Positions 43,605 to 55,826 of a stretch of DNA of 64,000 nucleotides are shown piece by piece. A model generated the notes under the pieces. It was not told where the DNA came from. It did not search any database and worked only from the letters and a program-made list of their open reading frames with translations. Origin of the DNA: Pyrenophora tritici-repentis (taxonomy: Eukaryota; Ascomycota; Dothideomycetes; Pleosporales; Pleosporaceae); contig NC_089391.1 of the NCBI RefSeq assembly GCF_003171515.1, forward strand, positions 558,001-622,000, in the 5' to 3' direction. A program made the position numbers and the translations under genes. Numbering within the stretch: the first letter of the stretch is position 1; every line of letters starts with the position of its first letter.

Positions 43605-45661
43605 CCCACCACTTCGTAAATAATTTGGCGGCCTCAGCCTTGGCTATACCGTTTGTTGGGTCAGTGCGGCACCCTAGAGAGTAGTGCGGCGCTATGAGGG
43701 TGTGTCTGGGAATGGTAGGAAGAATCAACCCAAGTCGCTGGACTTTGGAGTGTGGCTTCTGCAAACCTCCAGCTCCCCTGCCCTTCGGTATCACCGAGAT
43801 CTTGATCCTGGCTGTAAGTGGGTGGTTCTTATCGACTACTTGCAGATGCAGAGCGAATCTCAGCTTTGCTTCTTCTAGCATAATGAGTGCTGATGGTAAG
43901 CCGGCGTCTCGAAAGAGTGCCCATCCTGGATAGGTTTTCCAGGCAGGGAGGATAGCGCGAGCCGCGATGGTGAGTGTCTGGTTGAGGGCTTTGAGGTGCC
44001 AGCTAATCCTAGTGCTGACTACGGGCGGTTGGTCCGATCGGTTGGTCAGAGGGTTCTTGGTGCGGCCTTCAAACCATGCTTCTGCTCCGTAGAGGAGACA
44101 TGGCATTATGCAGGTAGTGACTGCTTTGCGGAGGGCTGAGGCTGGGGGGCCATTAACTGTGTTGGCAAGACTACGGATGTGATGGGCAACTTTGCGGGCT
44201 GTCGCTGCTCTCGTTTCAACGTGTCTTTTGAAGTTGAGCTTTCGATCAAACCAGACCCCCAGCCATCGGCAGGCGGGTTGGACTCCGTCGTCCTGATCTG
44301 TAATTGGTGTAATGGTGAGGGAGTCGTCCACAACACAGGGCGGGGAATAGTTATCCCATTGCCTAGTGAGGTGCATCATTTCCAACTTTTCTGGTGCGAA
44401 GGCAACCTTGTTTGCTGCACCCCACTCGTTGATAGCTCTGACATCTTCTGCCAGCAGGCGAACGTTTTCATCCAGAGAGTTCGAGGCCCGGTATATGCAG
44501 ACGTCGTCAGCATACCCGAAGCGGCGGGTTGTGTCCTGGTTTAGATGCTCTGCTAGGTATAGTGTGTAGAGGACTGGGGACAGTGGTGATCCTTGGGGTG
44601 TTCCGCAGGCCACGGTGTAGCACTGGGTGGTTGCCTTGCCTAATCTAACCCTGACTTTGCGATCTGTGAGGAAACTGTTGACAAATTTGAGCACTAGGTC
44701 TGGCCAGCCCTGCTTTGCCATGCGGACGAGTAGCCGGTTCTTAAGAAGTGCGTCAAAGGCTCCTTGAACGTCCATAGTAACCATAGTCACCTTCTTGCCC
44801 AATGCCCAAGCTCTTTGTGTATCGTGTGTGAAGGAGGCCAGCAGGTCCATTGCAGAGCGTTTCGGGAGCGCGCCTACATGCTGGGGGCTGAGTATCTCGT
44901 GAGTCATTGCGGTCCAGGCCAGCCGTCTTGCTACAACCCGTTCAAGTCCTTTGCCTAGGCAGGATAGGAGGGCTATTGGACGCATGGATCTTGGGGAGGT
45001 GCGGTCCTTCTTGCCGACCTTTGGTATCATGGCGACTTCGGCCGTTTTCCAGGCTGTGGGGAAGTAGCAGAGCTCAAGGCACTTCTGAAAGATAGAGCGG
45101 ATGTGGGTCCTGACCTGAGCCCAGCAGGTCTTGAGAAGCCGGACGGTGATTCGATCGGTGCCTGGCGAGGTGCTGGACACCCCAATAGTGCTTCTCTCGA
45201 CTTCTTCCATAGGGATGTGGGTGTCCCATGGCAGTGTACCCGCCGGTGTTTCGGTAGGCCATACTGGCTCCGGCAGGTCGTCCTCAGCGCTGAACCGGTC
45301 CAGGATTTCCACCCGCAGGGCTTCGGCTTTTTCTAGTGGGTCTGAGATGGTTTGGTTGTTCACGATAAGTGGGATGTCCTGCTGTCCTGGGGTAAGTTTA
45401 TGCCAACCTAGCAGGCTATATAACTCCTCATCTGTAGTGATATTGTTAATCCGGTTCGCCCAGTACTCCTTCTTCGCTTTCCGCACGACGGCAAGGAACT
45501 CCCTGGTTTCGATTGGGACCGTCCCTGGTTCTGCTAAGTTCCTGGCAGCCCGGTGCCGGCTGTGGGCTTCTACGCAATCTTCTGTCCACCATGGTGCTGA
45601 GTGACCTTTTGCCCTGTCTGGTGTGCCAGCGCCCTTGAGCGCGGCCCATAGGGTTCTTTCT
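43605..45661 (-). pseudogene. LINE B reverse transcriptase
   Basis: Non-LTR RT: PIALLSCLGKGLERVVARRL, FTHDTQRAW, VTMDVQGAFDA, GTPQGSPLSPVLY, FGYADDVCIY and WLGVWFDRKLNFKRHV. The catalytic FADD-type motif is YADD. The thumb ends LLYGAEAWFEGRTKNP. Cut on the 5' side by copia D. Confidence 0.9.
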
Positions 45662-45814
45662 TGTAACGGTTTGGGACTTGCCAAGACCGACTTGGGTGAG
45701 AGTTGGGTACGGCCATCGCTACCACACTTTCTCATCGCACACACCTATATAGCTGCAGTTCCTCCATAGCTACACAATGCAACGCAGTCCTCCTCCTCTC
45801 CTCACACCGTTACA

Positions 45815-45832
45815 GTTATGAGCCCGGAAGCC
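45815..45832 (+). promoter_or_regulatory. primer-binding site (half initiator Met-tRNA type)
   Basis: GTTATGAGCCCGG directly after the 5' LTR is complementary to the anticodon arm of initiator Met tRNA (GGGCTCATAAC). The same sequence abuts the copia C LTR at about 22672-22684. Drosophila copia and Ty5 are known to prime from this internal tRNA site. Confidence 0.75.
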
Positions 45833-45928
45833 TTTAATTAAATCGCTGCGTTCACCCGATATACAGCTAACAGACAAGCTGTCGATACGACGACACTCAA
45901 CACTAGGAGCATATTTAGCTAGGTAGTT

Positions 45929-46980
45929 ATGGCAACTCAAGAGCACGAAATGCAGGTGACGAGAGCGTCAGTTACCCTCCGAAAGCCAGACGATTGGTCG
46001 AAATGGCTGTTCACGAGGAAGATATCCGCAGACCGGAATGGTCTGTGGAGTACGTTAACCCAGATCTTTCGCCAGAGAGGCTGAAGATGCTAGAAGACGA
46101 GAGACCTAAAGAGCTCGAAGTAAGGAGATTTCGAAATCCTCTTACAGACGAGCAGATCGATATCCCAGACTTGACAGCGACAGAGCTCGCTACGTACAAC
46201 TCATGGGCTAGACGATTCGATCGCGACGAGGCCAGGTGGCTCACGAAGGAGAAGGCTCTCCGAAACCTAAGCCTAGAGATCGTGCAGACAATTGACGTCA
46301 AACACCTAGACCTAATCCTCGATTGCGCAGACGCCTATAGCCAGCTGAGAACGCTAAAGAAGCACCTCTGTCCATCGATTGGAGAGAGGAACCACCAACT
46401 TAGAGCTCGGTACACAGCAGTCTGCACGAGACCAAAGACCGCAAACTTAGATACATGGTTTGACGAGTGGGTGACGATCACCCGACTCCTCACGGAGGCC
46501 AAGATGCCAGAGACGACTGGCAACAGAGCGCAGGAAGAGTTTATCCTGTCGATTAGAGGCCTGGACGATAGCTGGGCAGCTACTCAGCTACAGGACCTTA
46601 TTAAGAAGGAACAGAAAGATGAAGAATTTCCGCTGATCGCGGATTTGATCGCGGAGTTCAGATCGTACTACCGACGTACACGGCCAATCGCGTCAGGACT
46701 TGGAACCTTTGCTACACTCGAGGTAGCAAGTAGTGGCAACAGCCAAGGAGCTCGTACACGCTCAGGACCATGGATACCAAGGTGTCTTGATGGGGAAAAC
46801 CACAAGTTCGATAACTGCCCGTACGTTAACCAGTCAGTTCGGACAAAGGGCTGGAAGCCAGACAAGGCAATTCAGGATAAGTTCACAGAGCTTAGAGACA
46901 GTCCTACGTCGAATTCGATGGCCAATGCACTAAGAGCAACAGAGCGGGGCTTAAGAAGAAGACAAAGCCGCAGGCTGAGG
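45929..46980 (+). pseudogene. copia D Gag
   Basis: Starts ATG at 45929 (MATQEHEMQ). Two one-base G losses relative to copia C break the frame: near 46047 (GTGGAG versus GTGGGAG) and near 46946 (GCGGGGC versus GCGGGGGC). The middle is nearly identical to copia C gag, including the CLDGENHKFDNCPYVN knuckle. Confidence 0.85.
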
Positions 46981-46994
46981 TCCAGAGCTCGTCC

Positions 46995-48308
46995 ATGATT
47001 AGTATAGACGATGGACAGCCAGCGCGCAATAAGCCACACGTTAATGCGGTGCTGCAGACTGCAGCAGCTACAGGACTGTCAGCTCCACCGCTGCTCACGA
47101 GATGGATGCCAGCATTAGGACGAGTCCTTAGGACGAGAGACGTCGCCTTTATGTCTAGTGATGGGACTGAGCCTGTTTACCCAGATCGACAGATTCTGAG
47201 AGAGGTGGTGACGACACTAGACGTTCCAGAACCAGTAGAGGAAACCGACCAGGAGATCGAATTGCTCCTGCAGTCAGCGCAGGAAGACTGGAGTGGCCTA
47301 AGCTGGCCCGAGCAAGCCGCTCGAACAGAGCAAGCCAAAGATACGTCTCACGCGTTGTCAACACCTGAGAGCACTCTAGGACCGACGACTCGGCCTGAGC
47401 CCGAGCCCGAGCCCGAACCGGAAGCAGTCGAGAAAGACGAACCGGAAGCAGTCGAGAGAGACGAACCGGAAGCAGTTGAGAGAGACGAGCCGGAAGCAGT
47501 CGAGAGAGACGAGCTGGAAACAGTCGAGATGCCGCGAGGCTGGGAGCAGATGCCAGTCGAAGCAGAGGCACCAGATCGACGAACGAACAACGCTCCAAGA
47601 CGTGAGGAGACTAGCGGTCAGGTTAGTGAGTCTAACGTTCTGACGGGAAAAAGACAGAGGAAGACGCTCGGCACGTACTTTGTTGCGTTCGCCAAAGCAC
47701 TCCAGCAAACAGAGCCACAGAAATCACGGCTACACAGGGATGAGCTTCCGCCTCCGCCAAAGAGATGGAAAGACCTAGAGAAGCACCCTTTTGGACAGGA
47801 ATTCAAAGCAGCAGCAGCGAAAGAGTTCAAGAGCCGTCGAAAGAAGGGCTGCTTTAAAACAACGTTAGCCTCAGTAGTTGATAGCCAGAGATCCGTTACG
47901 AAGTCAACAACTGAGGCTGAGCTGATAGCTCTATCAGCAACCGGAGGAGAGATGGAATGGTGGACCTAGGTCTTCCAGCATATCAAGTTCGACCCGGAGA
48001 TTCAACCAACGATCTACTGCGACAACGAGCAGACGGTCGGGATCGTTAAGAAAGAAGACGAACGGCTTCACACGAAGCTAAGACATGTAGACACCCATCA
48101 AATGTGGGTAAGACAAGAGGTACAGGAAGGAAGGCTCTGTGTAGAGTGGTGCCCTACAGCAGAGATGCCTGCAGATGGACTCACAAAGTCCCTCGTAAGG
48201 CAGAAACACGCCGAGTTTGTGAGACAGCTAGGGCTTGAAAATGTTCGCCAGCTTCTTACTACTCATGTAAACACACCAGAACCAACCGAGCTATGGCACT
48301 GGCACTAG
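46995..48308 (+). pseudogene. copia D linker and RNase H remnant
   Basis: Joins the protease start (LLTRW) directly to the end of integrase (MPALGRVLRTRDV), continues through an acidic linker with a 24-bp repeat (EPEAVERD units, about 47420-47520), then skips RT and resumes at STTEAELIALS. A TAG (WT then stop, near 47969) interrupts RNase H, which continues CDNEQTVGI to ADGLTKSL. Confidence 0.82.
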
Positions 48309-49129
48309 TCAGCTTTGTTGATCACGGCAGCTGGGGGGGAGTGTAACGGTTTGGGACTTGCCAAGACCGACTTGGGTGAGAGTTGGGTACGGCCATCGCT
48401 ACCACACTTTCTCATCGCACACACCTATATAGCTGCAGTTCCTCCATAGCTACACAATGCAACGCAGTCCTCCTCCTCTCCTCACACCGTTACATTTCTA
48501 AGCTGGCAATAGATGACTCAATGTCTGCTTTCGTGTTGATAGGGCTGATTGGGTGTGCTTGGAGGTGAAGTTCAACTAGAGCGTTAAACTGGTGCAGGCG
48601 TCTTGTTGGCACCCTGTAGTGGAATTGGTCTAGAGGTTGGCGCCCTCTAGCGGGGATTGTGGTGAGTAAGGTAAAGTGGTCAGAGCCACAGTGTAGGTCC
48701 TCTGCTACTTCAGTTGTGGCAAAGGGGATATTCGAGAAGGTAAGGTCTATGACATGCCCAGCCTGGTGTGTGGCTTCGCCCGGCTCTCCAATGAAGCTCA
48801 TGTTGTTGTTAATTGACCACTGATTCAGTTCAATGCCCCCGTTGCGGGCGTCTGTGCCAGGCTCAAAGGCTGGGTGGCGGGCGTTGAAGTCCCCCCTACA
48901 ATAGATAAGGGTGGGGGAGTGCAGTTAGTGATGTATTGTAAGACTCCAGTGCTGGCAGGTTAGCGGTAAGCGTTAAGAATTGAGTAGCCGTTCACCTTAA
49001 CCCAGAGCAGGTCTCGGTTAATTTTTGGGAAGATGACTTCAGACTCAAGTCTATAGTCTTTACGGACATAGGTCATAACCCGAGGGCGGAGTGCTCTTCT
49101 AGTTTTAGGGTCATTATGGCCCCAGTTAG

Positions 49130-52100
49130 CACACCTGAGATCAATCAAGCTAGCTTGATAGCTTGATTGGAAGATTGATGCCAAGCCAATTCAATCAATC
49201 CAGCCAAACCTCATACAAAAACGCAATCAATCCAGCTGAGCTTTTCCGTGAGCTTGATTCAGATTGATAGCTTGATTGCCTTAAGTATATAGTAGATTTC
49301 GGTGATGAGGCAGCCCATGAGGCAGCTTAGATAGCTGTAAAAGCTCTATACTGAGCTTTTTTTGGTGTTTTAGTTACGCCGTGTAACATTGAGTAATATC
49401 CGATAGCTCCGTGTAACTAGCAGCCAGCGCGTCGTCTCATATAGTATACTCCATCTCCATCTCCATCACCCACAATACTATATACTTTTGGTGTTGCAGA
49501 TCTATCGCCGTATACCTCACCTCATCGTCGCCCTCATGCCGCCCAAAAAACGCGTCTCTGATAGCGCTCCCTCGCCTAGAAAGCGCGCGCGCGGCACTGC
49601 GAGCCAGCCCGTCGCGATCGACTCGCAGTTATATCAATCTCAGCCATCTGCTCTATCTCCGCCGCCTCCATATACACATACTTTCGAGTCGCGATTACGC
49701 GAGTCGCAGCCCGAAGACGCTATCGTCGCGCCCGCCGAGGGCAGTGAGCAAGCTACGCTCGCTCCGTCTTCTGAAGCCGCCGACAACGCTGTAGATGAGG
49801 CTTTTGACGCCCATCTCGAAGACAATTATAATGGCATAGATTAGGGTCGCCTTAAGCTGTATACGAAGCCTATCACGACGCACTAACACAAGCGGAGTTA
49901 GATCTATTGCCACGGCTATCGCGTCGCTCTTCTCAAAGATCCAACCCGCGTATTCTTTATCTGCCACTGGTGTTTCAAGCACAAGCTCACGGATATTGGT
50001 ATTAGGTTATACAATACAAGCGCAGCAGTCTCGTCAGCCGCGCGCCACCTTAGCGAGCAGAAACTAGGCCATAGGCTAGTAGCACTAGGCAAGACTCTAG
50101 TTGCTAGTGTTTACAACGCGCTCACCACTGCGAGAGTCCCTATCTCACAGGCAGTAGCTAATTAGATTAATGGGTTTAGCAAGCAGCGCTTTAGGTTTGC
50201 CGCAGTAGACTGGCTCGTCGCGAACAACCACCCCATCTCTGAGTTCGAAACACCAGCTTTTCGACGCCTAATTGCTATCGCCAACCCACTTGCAGAAGCA
50301 GCGCTCTAGAAGAACCACAAGAGCGTCTCCTAATACGTTATACGACTGTTTGACTGGCTCAGGCCCTGCGTCGTCTACGAGCTGTCACAATCGCTTAGCA
50401 AGATCTATATAAGCTTTGACAGATGGACGACGAAAGGCGGCAAGCGCGGGTTTCTCGGTATCGTCGCCTACTACGTCAACTCAGATGGCAAGCTCCGAGA
50501 CCTGCCTATCGCGCTGCCTCAGCTCACAGGCGCTTACTCCGGCGATCGATTAGCTAAGGTTGTATTATCAATCTTAGAGCAGTTTAGCATAAGCGAGCGT
50601 ACACTCGGTTACTTCGTCCTCGACAATGCCTCTAATAACGACACCGCTGTCGCTGCGATTGCCCACGAGCTTAACTTCAATCCTATACACCGACGCCTCC
50701 GCTGTGGCCCTCATACGATTAATCTGATTGGGCAGAGACTGCTCTGGGGCAGAGATGCAGACTTATACAACAACGAGGGAGTTGACGAGCTCACTAACGA
50801 GGCAGCGTTTATAAAGGAGTGGCGAAAGCACGGGCCTTTAGGCGTACTTCTCGATATTATCAACTATATCTACACACCGCAGCAGTACAATCTTTTTAAG
50901 AAGGCGCAGCGTACAGCTTACCGTGAGCTACCTCACGACGCAGACGACAAGCTCACGATACTATAGCCAATAAAGCCAGTAGTCACACGCTGGAACTCAT
51001 ACTTCGACTGTTTTGAGCGAGCTATAAAGCTCGCGCCGGCCATCAACGCGTACGCGAACACCCACATACAAAATACAGCAAAAGAGGATATCTACGCCGA
51101 CTCACGGGGCAAAAATCGGCCTGCTGCTCCACAGTAGATGAGATTAGACGGCCTCACAGCTGCTAATTAGGCTATTATTACCGACTATATAGAGGTTCTT
51201 AGGCCACTCAAAGAGTGTACAAAGCGCTTTAAGGGACGTAGCGAGTATAGCTTTAGCGCGATCGCTGAGGTGATCCCAACGTTTGAGTTTCTACTCACTT
51301 AATTAGAAGCTCGCCTCCTCTACTACGATTGCGTAGTCCATAACGCTCACGACAAGGCACCCGAAGATCACCTTCCTATCAATCTACGCGCAGCGCTACT
51401 CAAAGCGAACGAGTACTACGCCAAACTTAACGACTCGCCAGCTTACTACGCTGCTACAATACTCTATCCTCGCTACAAACACTACTGCGATCAAGCGTGG
51501 GCTGAGAAGCCTAACTGGCTGGCGCTTAATAATCTCAATTTCCAGGCACTGTGGGCGGATTACAAGTCGCTGCCGTTACCGAGGCCTTGCTACACACGCG
51601 CACCGAAGAAACCGGGCAATATTGACGACGCGATTGACGGCATTATTGATCCCACACGCGGCAATACTGAGGAGGATGAGTATGAGCAGTGGAAGCGCGA
51701 GCCAATCGTTGGCAAGGGCACCGATCCTATACAATACTGGTTCGGGCTGCGCGATCAATATCCCAACCTTAGTAAGATGGCGCTTACTATACTCTCTATA
51801 CCCGCTTCAAGCTGTGAGTGTGAGCGCGTCTTCAGTGAGCTCGGAGATCTACTAGAGCCTCGCCGACGCTGTATATCACCTGAGCTACTAGCAGCACTAC
51901 ACTCAGTACGACGATGGAGACGGGCAGGTTTTGGTGGCGGCGACAACGACGATATGGGCCAATCAAAGCTTACCGACGAGCAGATGGACGTTTTGTACGA
52001 GCTTAGCCAGTGGGTGGGCGAAGACGACGATCTAGATACATGGGACGACGGCTGAGACTCAACACCAAAAAATATATACAACTTTCCTATTTGGGAATCA

Positions 52101-52233
52101 AGCACCCAAGCTACCAATCAAGCTGACAACTTTCCGCCAAGCCAATTCAATCAATCCAGCCAAATCTCATACAAACAGCCAATCAATCAAGCCGGGGGCT
52201 GTCAGCTTGCTTGATTGATTGATCTCAGGTGTG
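49130..52233 (+). mobile_element. hAT element C, decayed with RIP-like stops
   Basis: hAT transposase from MPPKKRVSDS (49536) to the dimerisation motif SIPASSCECERVFSELGD (about 51790-51845) and a stop at 52055. Many in-frame TAG codons occupy positions where the intact relative (element D) has Trp or Gln. Near-terminal sequences CACACCTGAGATCAATCAAGC (49130) and its approximate inverse (52206-52233) may be the element ends; the left and right flanks also share a 40-bp repeat (49172, 52136). Confidence 0.78.
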
Positions 52234-54706
52234 ATCATTCCAATAGGTGCCTCGCCGTCGACACTAAAGCCAGCTCTTTGCCATCCCCGTACGCACTGTA
52301 TTGCTGCTAGAAGCTGAGGTTTTATACAGCGTCGCCGCGGCTCCAGCAGATCGCCTAGCTCACTAAACATGCGCTCACAGTCACAGCTTGACGCTGGGAT
52401 AGAGAGCACGTCAAGCGCAAGCTTGCTGAGGCTAGGGTAGCGATCGCGCACTGCTACCCAGTATTTGATGGGGTTGTTTGCGTACTCTGTGCCTCGCTCT
52501 GCCGCTGGCTCGCTGCGCTTCCACCTCGTATACTCGTCCTCCGCCGCGCTGGCCTCGTCGCTGGAGCTGGGGTTAATGAGCGCGTCGATCGCCTCGTCCA
52601 TGTCGTTAGAGATTACCCTTAATGGCCTCACTGCGCGCGGCAACGTGTCGTACTGCGCCCAGAGCGCGCGAAAGCTGCTGTTGTTAGTCGCGATCCAGTC
52701 AGGCTTGTCACTCCACACTTTGTCAAGGTAGTGCTTATAGTACGGGTGAAGTATTGTGGCAGCGTAGTACGCTGGCGAGTCGTCTAGCTTGCTGTAGTAG
52801 TCGTCGGCCTTCGCCCAGGCAGCGCGCAGGTTGGTTGCAAGGTGATCTTCGGGCGCCTCGGGGTGCGCGTTATAGTCGACTGCGGCGTACGAGTTAACGC
52901 GCTGCTCATAGTACGAGAGCAGGTACTCAAACACTGGTATAACCTCAGCGATAGACCCAGAGCCACCGCTTTTACCGCGTCCCTCAAGGCGCTCTGTCGC
53001 TGTCTTCAGCGGCTTCAGCACATCCATGTACTCTGTTATCACCGCCCAGTCAGCAGCTCCGAGGCCGTCAGATCGCATCCACGACTGCGCGACAGGCTGC
53101 TTGTTGCCACGACTCTCAGCCCACGTGTCCTCATCTCGCACTCGCCGTATATGGTGAAGGGAGTATGCGTTAATAGCGGACTGCAGCTTAACAGCGCGCT
53201 CAAAGCATGAGTAGTAAGAGTTCCAGCGTGTGACGACAGGCTTAACAGGCTCTAGTACTTTGCGCTCTTCAGCCAACGCGTCAGCAGGCAGCTCCTTGTG
53301 CGCGAGGCGCTGAAAGTCCTCAAAAAGCTTGTGTTGCTGCGGCGTTTTAATATAGCTGATGACGCTGAGCAGCACGCCTAACGGGCCAACACGCCTCCAC
53401 TCCTCCATGAAGTCGTGCTCGTCGTGAAGTTCGCGTGCGTCGTTATCAAAGGCGTCGCCATCCTTGCCCCAGAGGAGCGTTTGGCCAACAAGGTTGAGCG
53501 TGTGAGGACCGCAGCGGAGGCGTCGATGAGCAGCGTTAAAGCCGTACTTGTGTGCTAATACTTCAACAGTACAATCGTTGTTGCTCGCGTTATCAAGCAC
53601 GAAGTAGCCAATTGATTGCGCGTTAATGCCAAAATCCTGGAGCGTCTCTATAACGACTTCAGCCATCATCTCCCACTGTGAGCACCACTTAGCTGTGGCA
53701 GCGCGATAGGCACGTCTCGCAGCTCTGCCTTGTTATCAACGTAGTGCGCAACGACGCCCAAGAAGCCACGTTTGCCACCCTTTGTCGTCCACCCGTCAAA
53801 GCTAATGTGGATTTTACTGAGCGCCCGCGACAGCTGCTGGACGACACGCGGCTTCAGGTAGTCGTACAGGCGCACGACAAAGCGAGTAACACTTACATGA
53901 GACGCCCAAAGCGCTGCCTCAGCCTGCGGGTTAGCAGCTGCAATGAGGCGCCGGAATGCAGGGCTCTCAAACTCAGAGAGTGGGTGGTTGTTCTCAACAA
54001 GCCAGCTTACAGCCTCCATTCGAAAGCGCTGAGTATTGAAACCGAGGAGCTCGTTAGCAGCAGTTTGCGACACCTTGCCGCTGTTTTGCTTAAGCATGCG
54101 CTCTAACCAGCTAACCTTGGTGCTGGCAGCAGTCTTGCCAGGTGGGCTCTGGCCATGGCCGCGTTTCTGCTCCTCCAGGTGTCGCGCCGCAGCCGTGGTT
54201 GAGCGCGTTGTCTCGTATATCCCGCTCATCGGAGTCATCTTATGGTCGTAGCAGTAACGGCACACAAAGAAGAGTTTGCTTGGATCTCTCAGCAACGCGA
54301 CGCGCCAGCCGTAGCGATAGATCCAGCTTTTGCGCGACGACTGCGACGAAGCTGGGCGTACGTAACGCGGTAAAAGGCTGAAGTCGAGGCCTTCAAAATC
54401 GTCCATCAGGCTCGCGTCAAACTCCTCATATGTAGCCACCTCATCAGCTGCCGACGACGCTGCTGTTGCCTGCTCGCTGCCCTCAGTGGGTGCGACAACA
54501 GTGTCTTCAGGCCGCGCCTTACGCAGCCGCGACTCAAAATTTAAGGCCTGAGACGCCTCGCTAATAGCTCTACGAGGCGACTGACGCGGTTGCGATAGCT
54601 GGCTCTCAAAGAGTATAGGCTGGCTGGCGAAGCCGCTGGCAGCGGGCCTTCTGGCTCGTTTGCTTGGGGTGGCAGCAGCGTCGTCGACGCGTCTTTTGGG
54701 CGGCAT
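52167..54706 (-). pseudogene. hAT element D transposase, one frameshift from intact
   Basis: Two abutting minus-strand frames. 54706-53666 (346 codons): MPPKRRVDD, BED-like zinc finger (SWIYRYGW, CRYCYDH, HLEEQKRGH) and the first catalytic region (HISFDGWTTKGGKRG). 53669-52167 (500 codons): YFVLDNASNND, RRLRCGPHTLNL, TRWNSYYSCF and the dimerisation motif SIPASSCDCERMFSELGD. They join if one G is restored in the GGG run near 53682. The C-terminal 20 codons run into the flanking repeat and may not be native. Domestic function unlikely. Confidence 0.85.
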
Positions 54707-55150
54707 AGTGGCGACAGTACGATAACGACGATGGGAGCAAAAAGGTAGGGTAATATAGGCTCTATCAGTAGCACTAGGACTGGAACATGTGTGAATCGTG
54801 TTGGTTTACTGTGCTACCGGAACTGAGATCTATATCTCTGCCAGCTACTGTTGTGGGCGCTAAGCCCTGTACGCACTAGCCTGTGAGTGTAAGAAGATGG
54901 GATGGAACCTAGGTCATATACCCTAAGGCCCACACGGTGGCTGATAGGCTCAATTGGGTGGCTATTAGATGGGCAGATAGCCTCAACGCCTCCGCTGCCT
55001 TGCTGCATCAATCTAATCAAGCTGATCAATCAAGCTTCGTCTTTTAAGCTTGATTGCTAACCAATCTCTATGCGAGAGGCTTGATTGATGGAACCGTTGG
55101 CTTGATTGTAGATTGATCAAGCGCTTGTAAGCCGCTTGATTGTTGACAAG
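54707..55150. repeat. hAT D 5' flank with subterminal GCTTGATTG repeats
   Basis: From about 55010 to 55145 the motif GCTTGATTG or its complement occurs repeatedly in both orientations, as in subterminal transposase-binding regions of hAT elements. Confidence 0.55.
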
Positions 55151-55154
55151 TCTG

Positions 55155-55624
55155 CTGGATTGCAGCAAACTGTCTACGCTTAGCACGAGTATGTATTGAA
55201 GATGGCTATCAATACGCTCTTACGCGCCAAACTTTCGGAAGACCTCTGATAGATCGTCAGACGATTCGACTCAAACTGGCTAACGTCGGCTTACAAAATC
55301 ACAAGCAGCTACGCACTACTCGAGTCGCTTATAGAAATGCGCCAAAATCTATCAACCAACACCGGACTGGTGCATGACGGTATTGGAGGTTTATGTGCAA
55401 TTATGAAAGTAGCTGCGGCAAGAGCCTTTGAGCTAGCTGTTCGTGAAAGCCAGCAGATCATGGGTGCAGCGGCTTATACGCGAACTAGACCAAGACTGAG
55501 AGTCGAACGACTTAGCCGCGACATGAGAGCGCTCGTAATCAGCGACGAGAGCGAAGAGATATTGAGCGAGATGTCGGTGCTGGAAAAACAAAAGGATTTG
55601 GACAAATGCAAGTCGCTTTCGTAG
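55155..55624 (+). pseudogene. acyl-CoA dehydrogenase C-terminal remnant
   Basis: First frame: RLARVCIEDGYQYALTRQTF then GRPLIDRQTIRLKLA, typical of the acyl-CoA dehydrogenase helical domain. After a frameshift near 55280 a second frame continues with SSYALLESLIE and ARAFELAVRESQQIMGAAAY, and ends with RLSRDMRALVISDESEEIL. The N-terminal and FAD-binding parts are missing, cut by the hAT D end. Role of the family: FAD-dependent fatty acyl-CoA oxidation. Non-functional here. Confidence 0.8.
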
Positions 55625-55826
55625 GTTATGAATCTATTTGTCAGCCAAGAATCCTACTTGACATCCACACCGATGCCTTGCAATTGACTGAAAGCGGTAA
55701 CGCGGGCAGCAAGAGCCTATGCTGACAAGATCGCTCGAGAGTGACATCGGTTTAGTTGCATTCACTGTCATTCCATTCGAACCGCGTTGAACTGAAGATC
55801 TGTTTGAGATTCTTTAGTTTAAATTA

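Larger units (their letters stand above)
45662..48494 (+). mobile_element. copia D: internally deleted (non-autonomous) copia element
   Basis: LTRs 45662-45814 and 48342-48494 (153 bp each, no difference seen), TSD TTTCT (45657-45661, 48495-48499). Polypurine tract GGGGGGGAG lies before the 3' LTR and a Met-tRNA-like primer site after the 5' LTR. Compared with copia C it lacks the protease-to-integrase core and most of RT, leaving gag, the acidic linker and the RNase H end. It could be mobilised only in trans. Confidence 0.93.
42122..49110 (-). mobile_element. Tad1-like LINE B, 5'-truncated, with two nested insertions
   Basis: 3' tail of TGTA repeats at about 42136-42158. ORF2 order on the minus strand: endonuclease (RRALRPRVMTYVRKD; GHVIDLTFSN, SDHFTLL) at 48500-49110, RT at 43600-45660 (FGYADDVCIY), RNase H at 42884-43400 and a terminal knuckle (CSCGRLKTPEHMLFC). 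Copia D (45662-48494) and a solo LTR (43408-43599) are inserted. Removing each with its TSD (2838 and 197 bp) keeps one frame. A TAA at about 42892 separates RNase H from the knuckle, so it is inactive. Confidence 0.9.
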
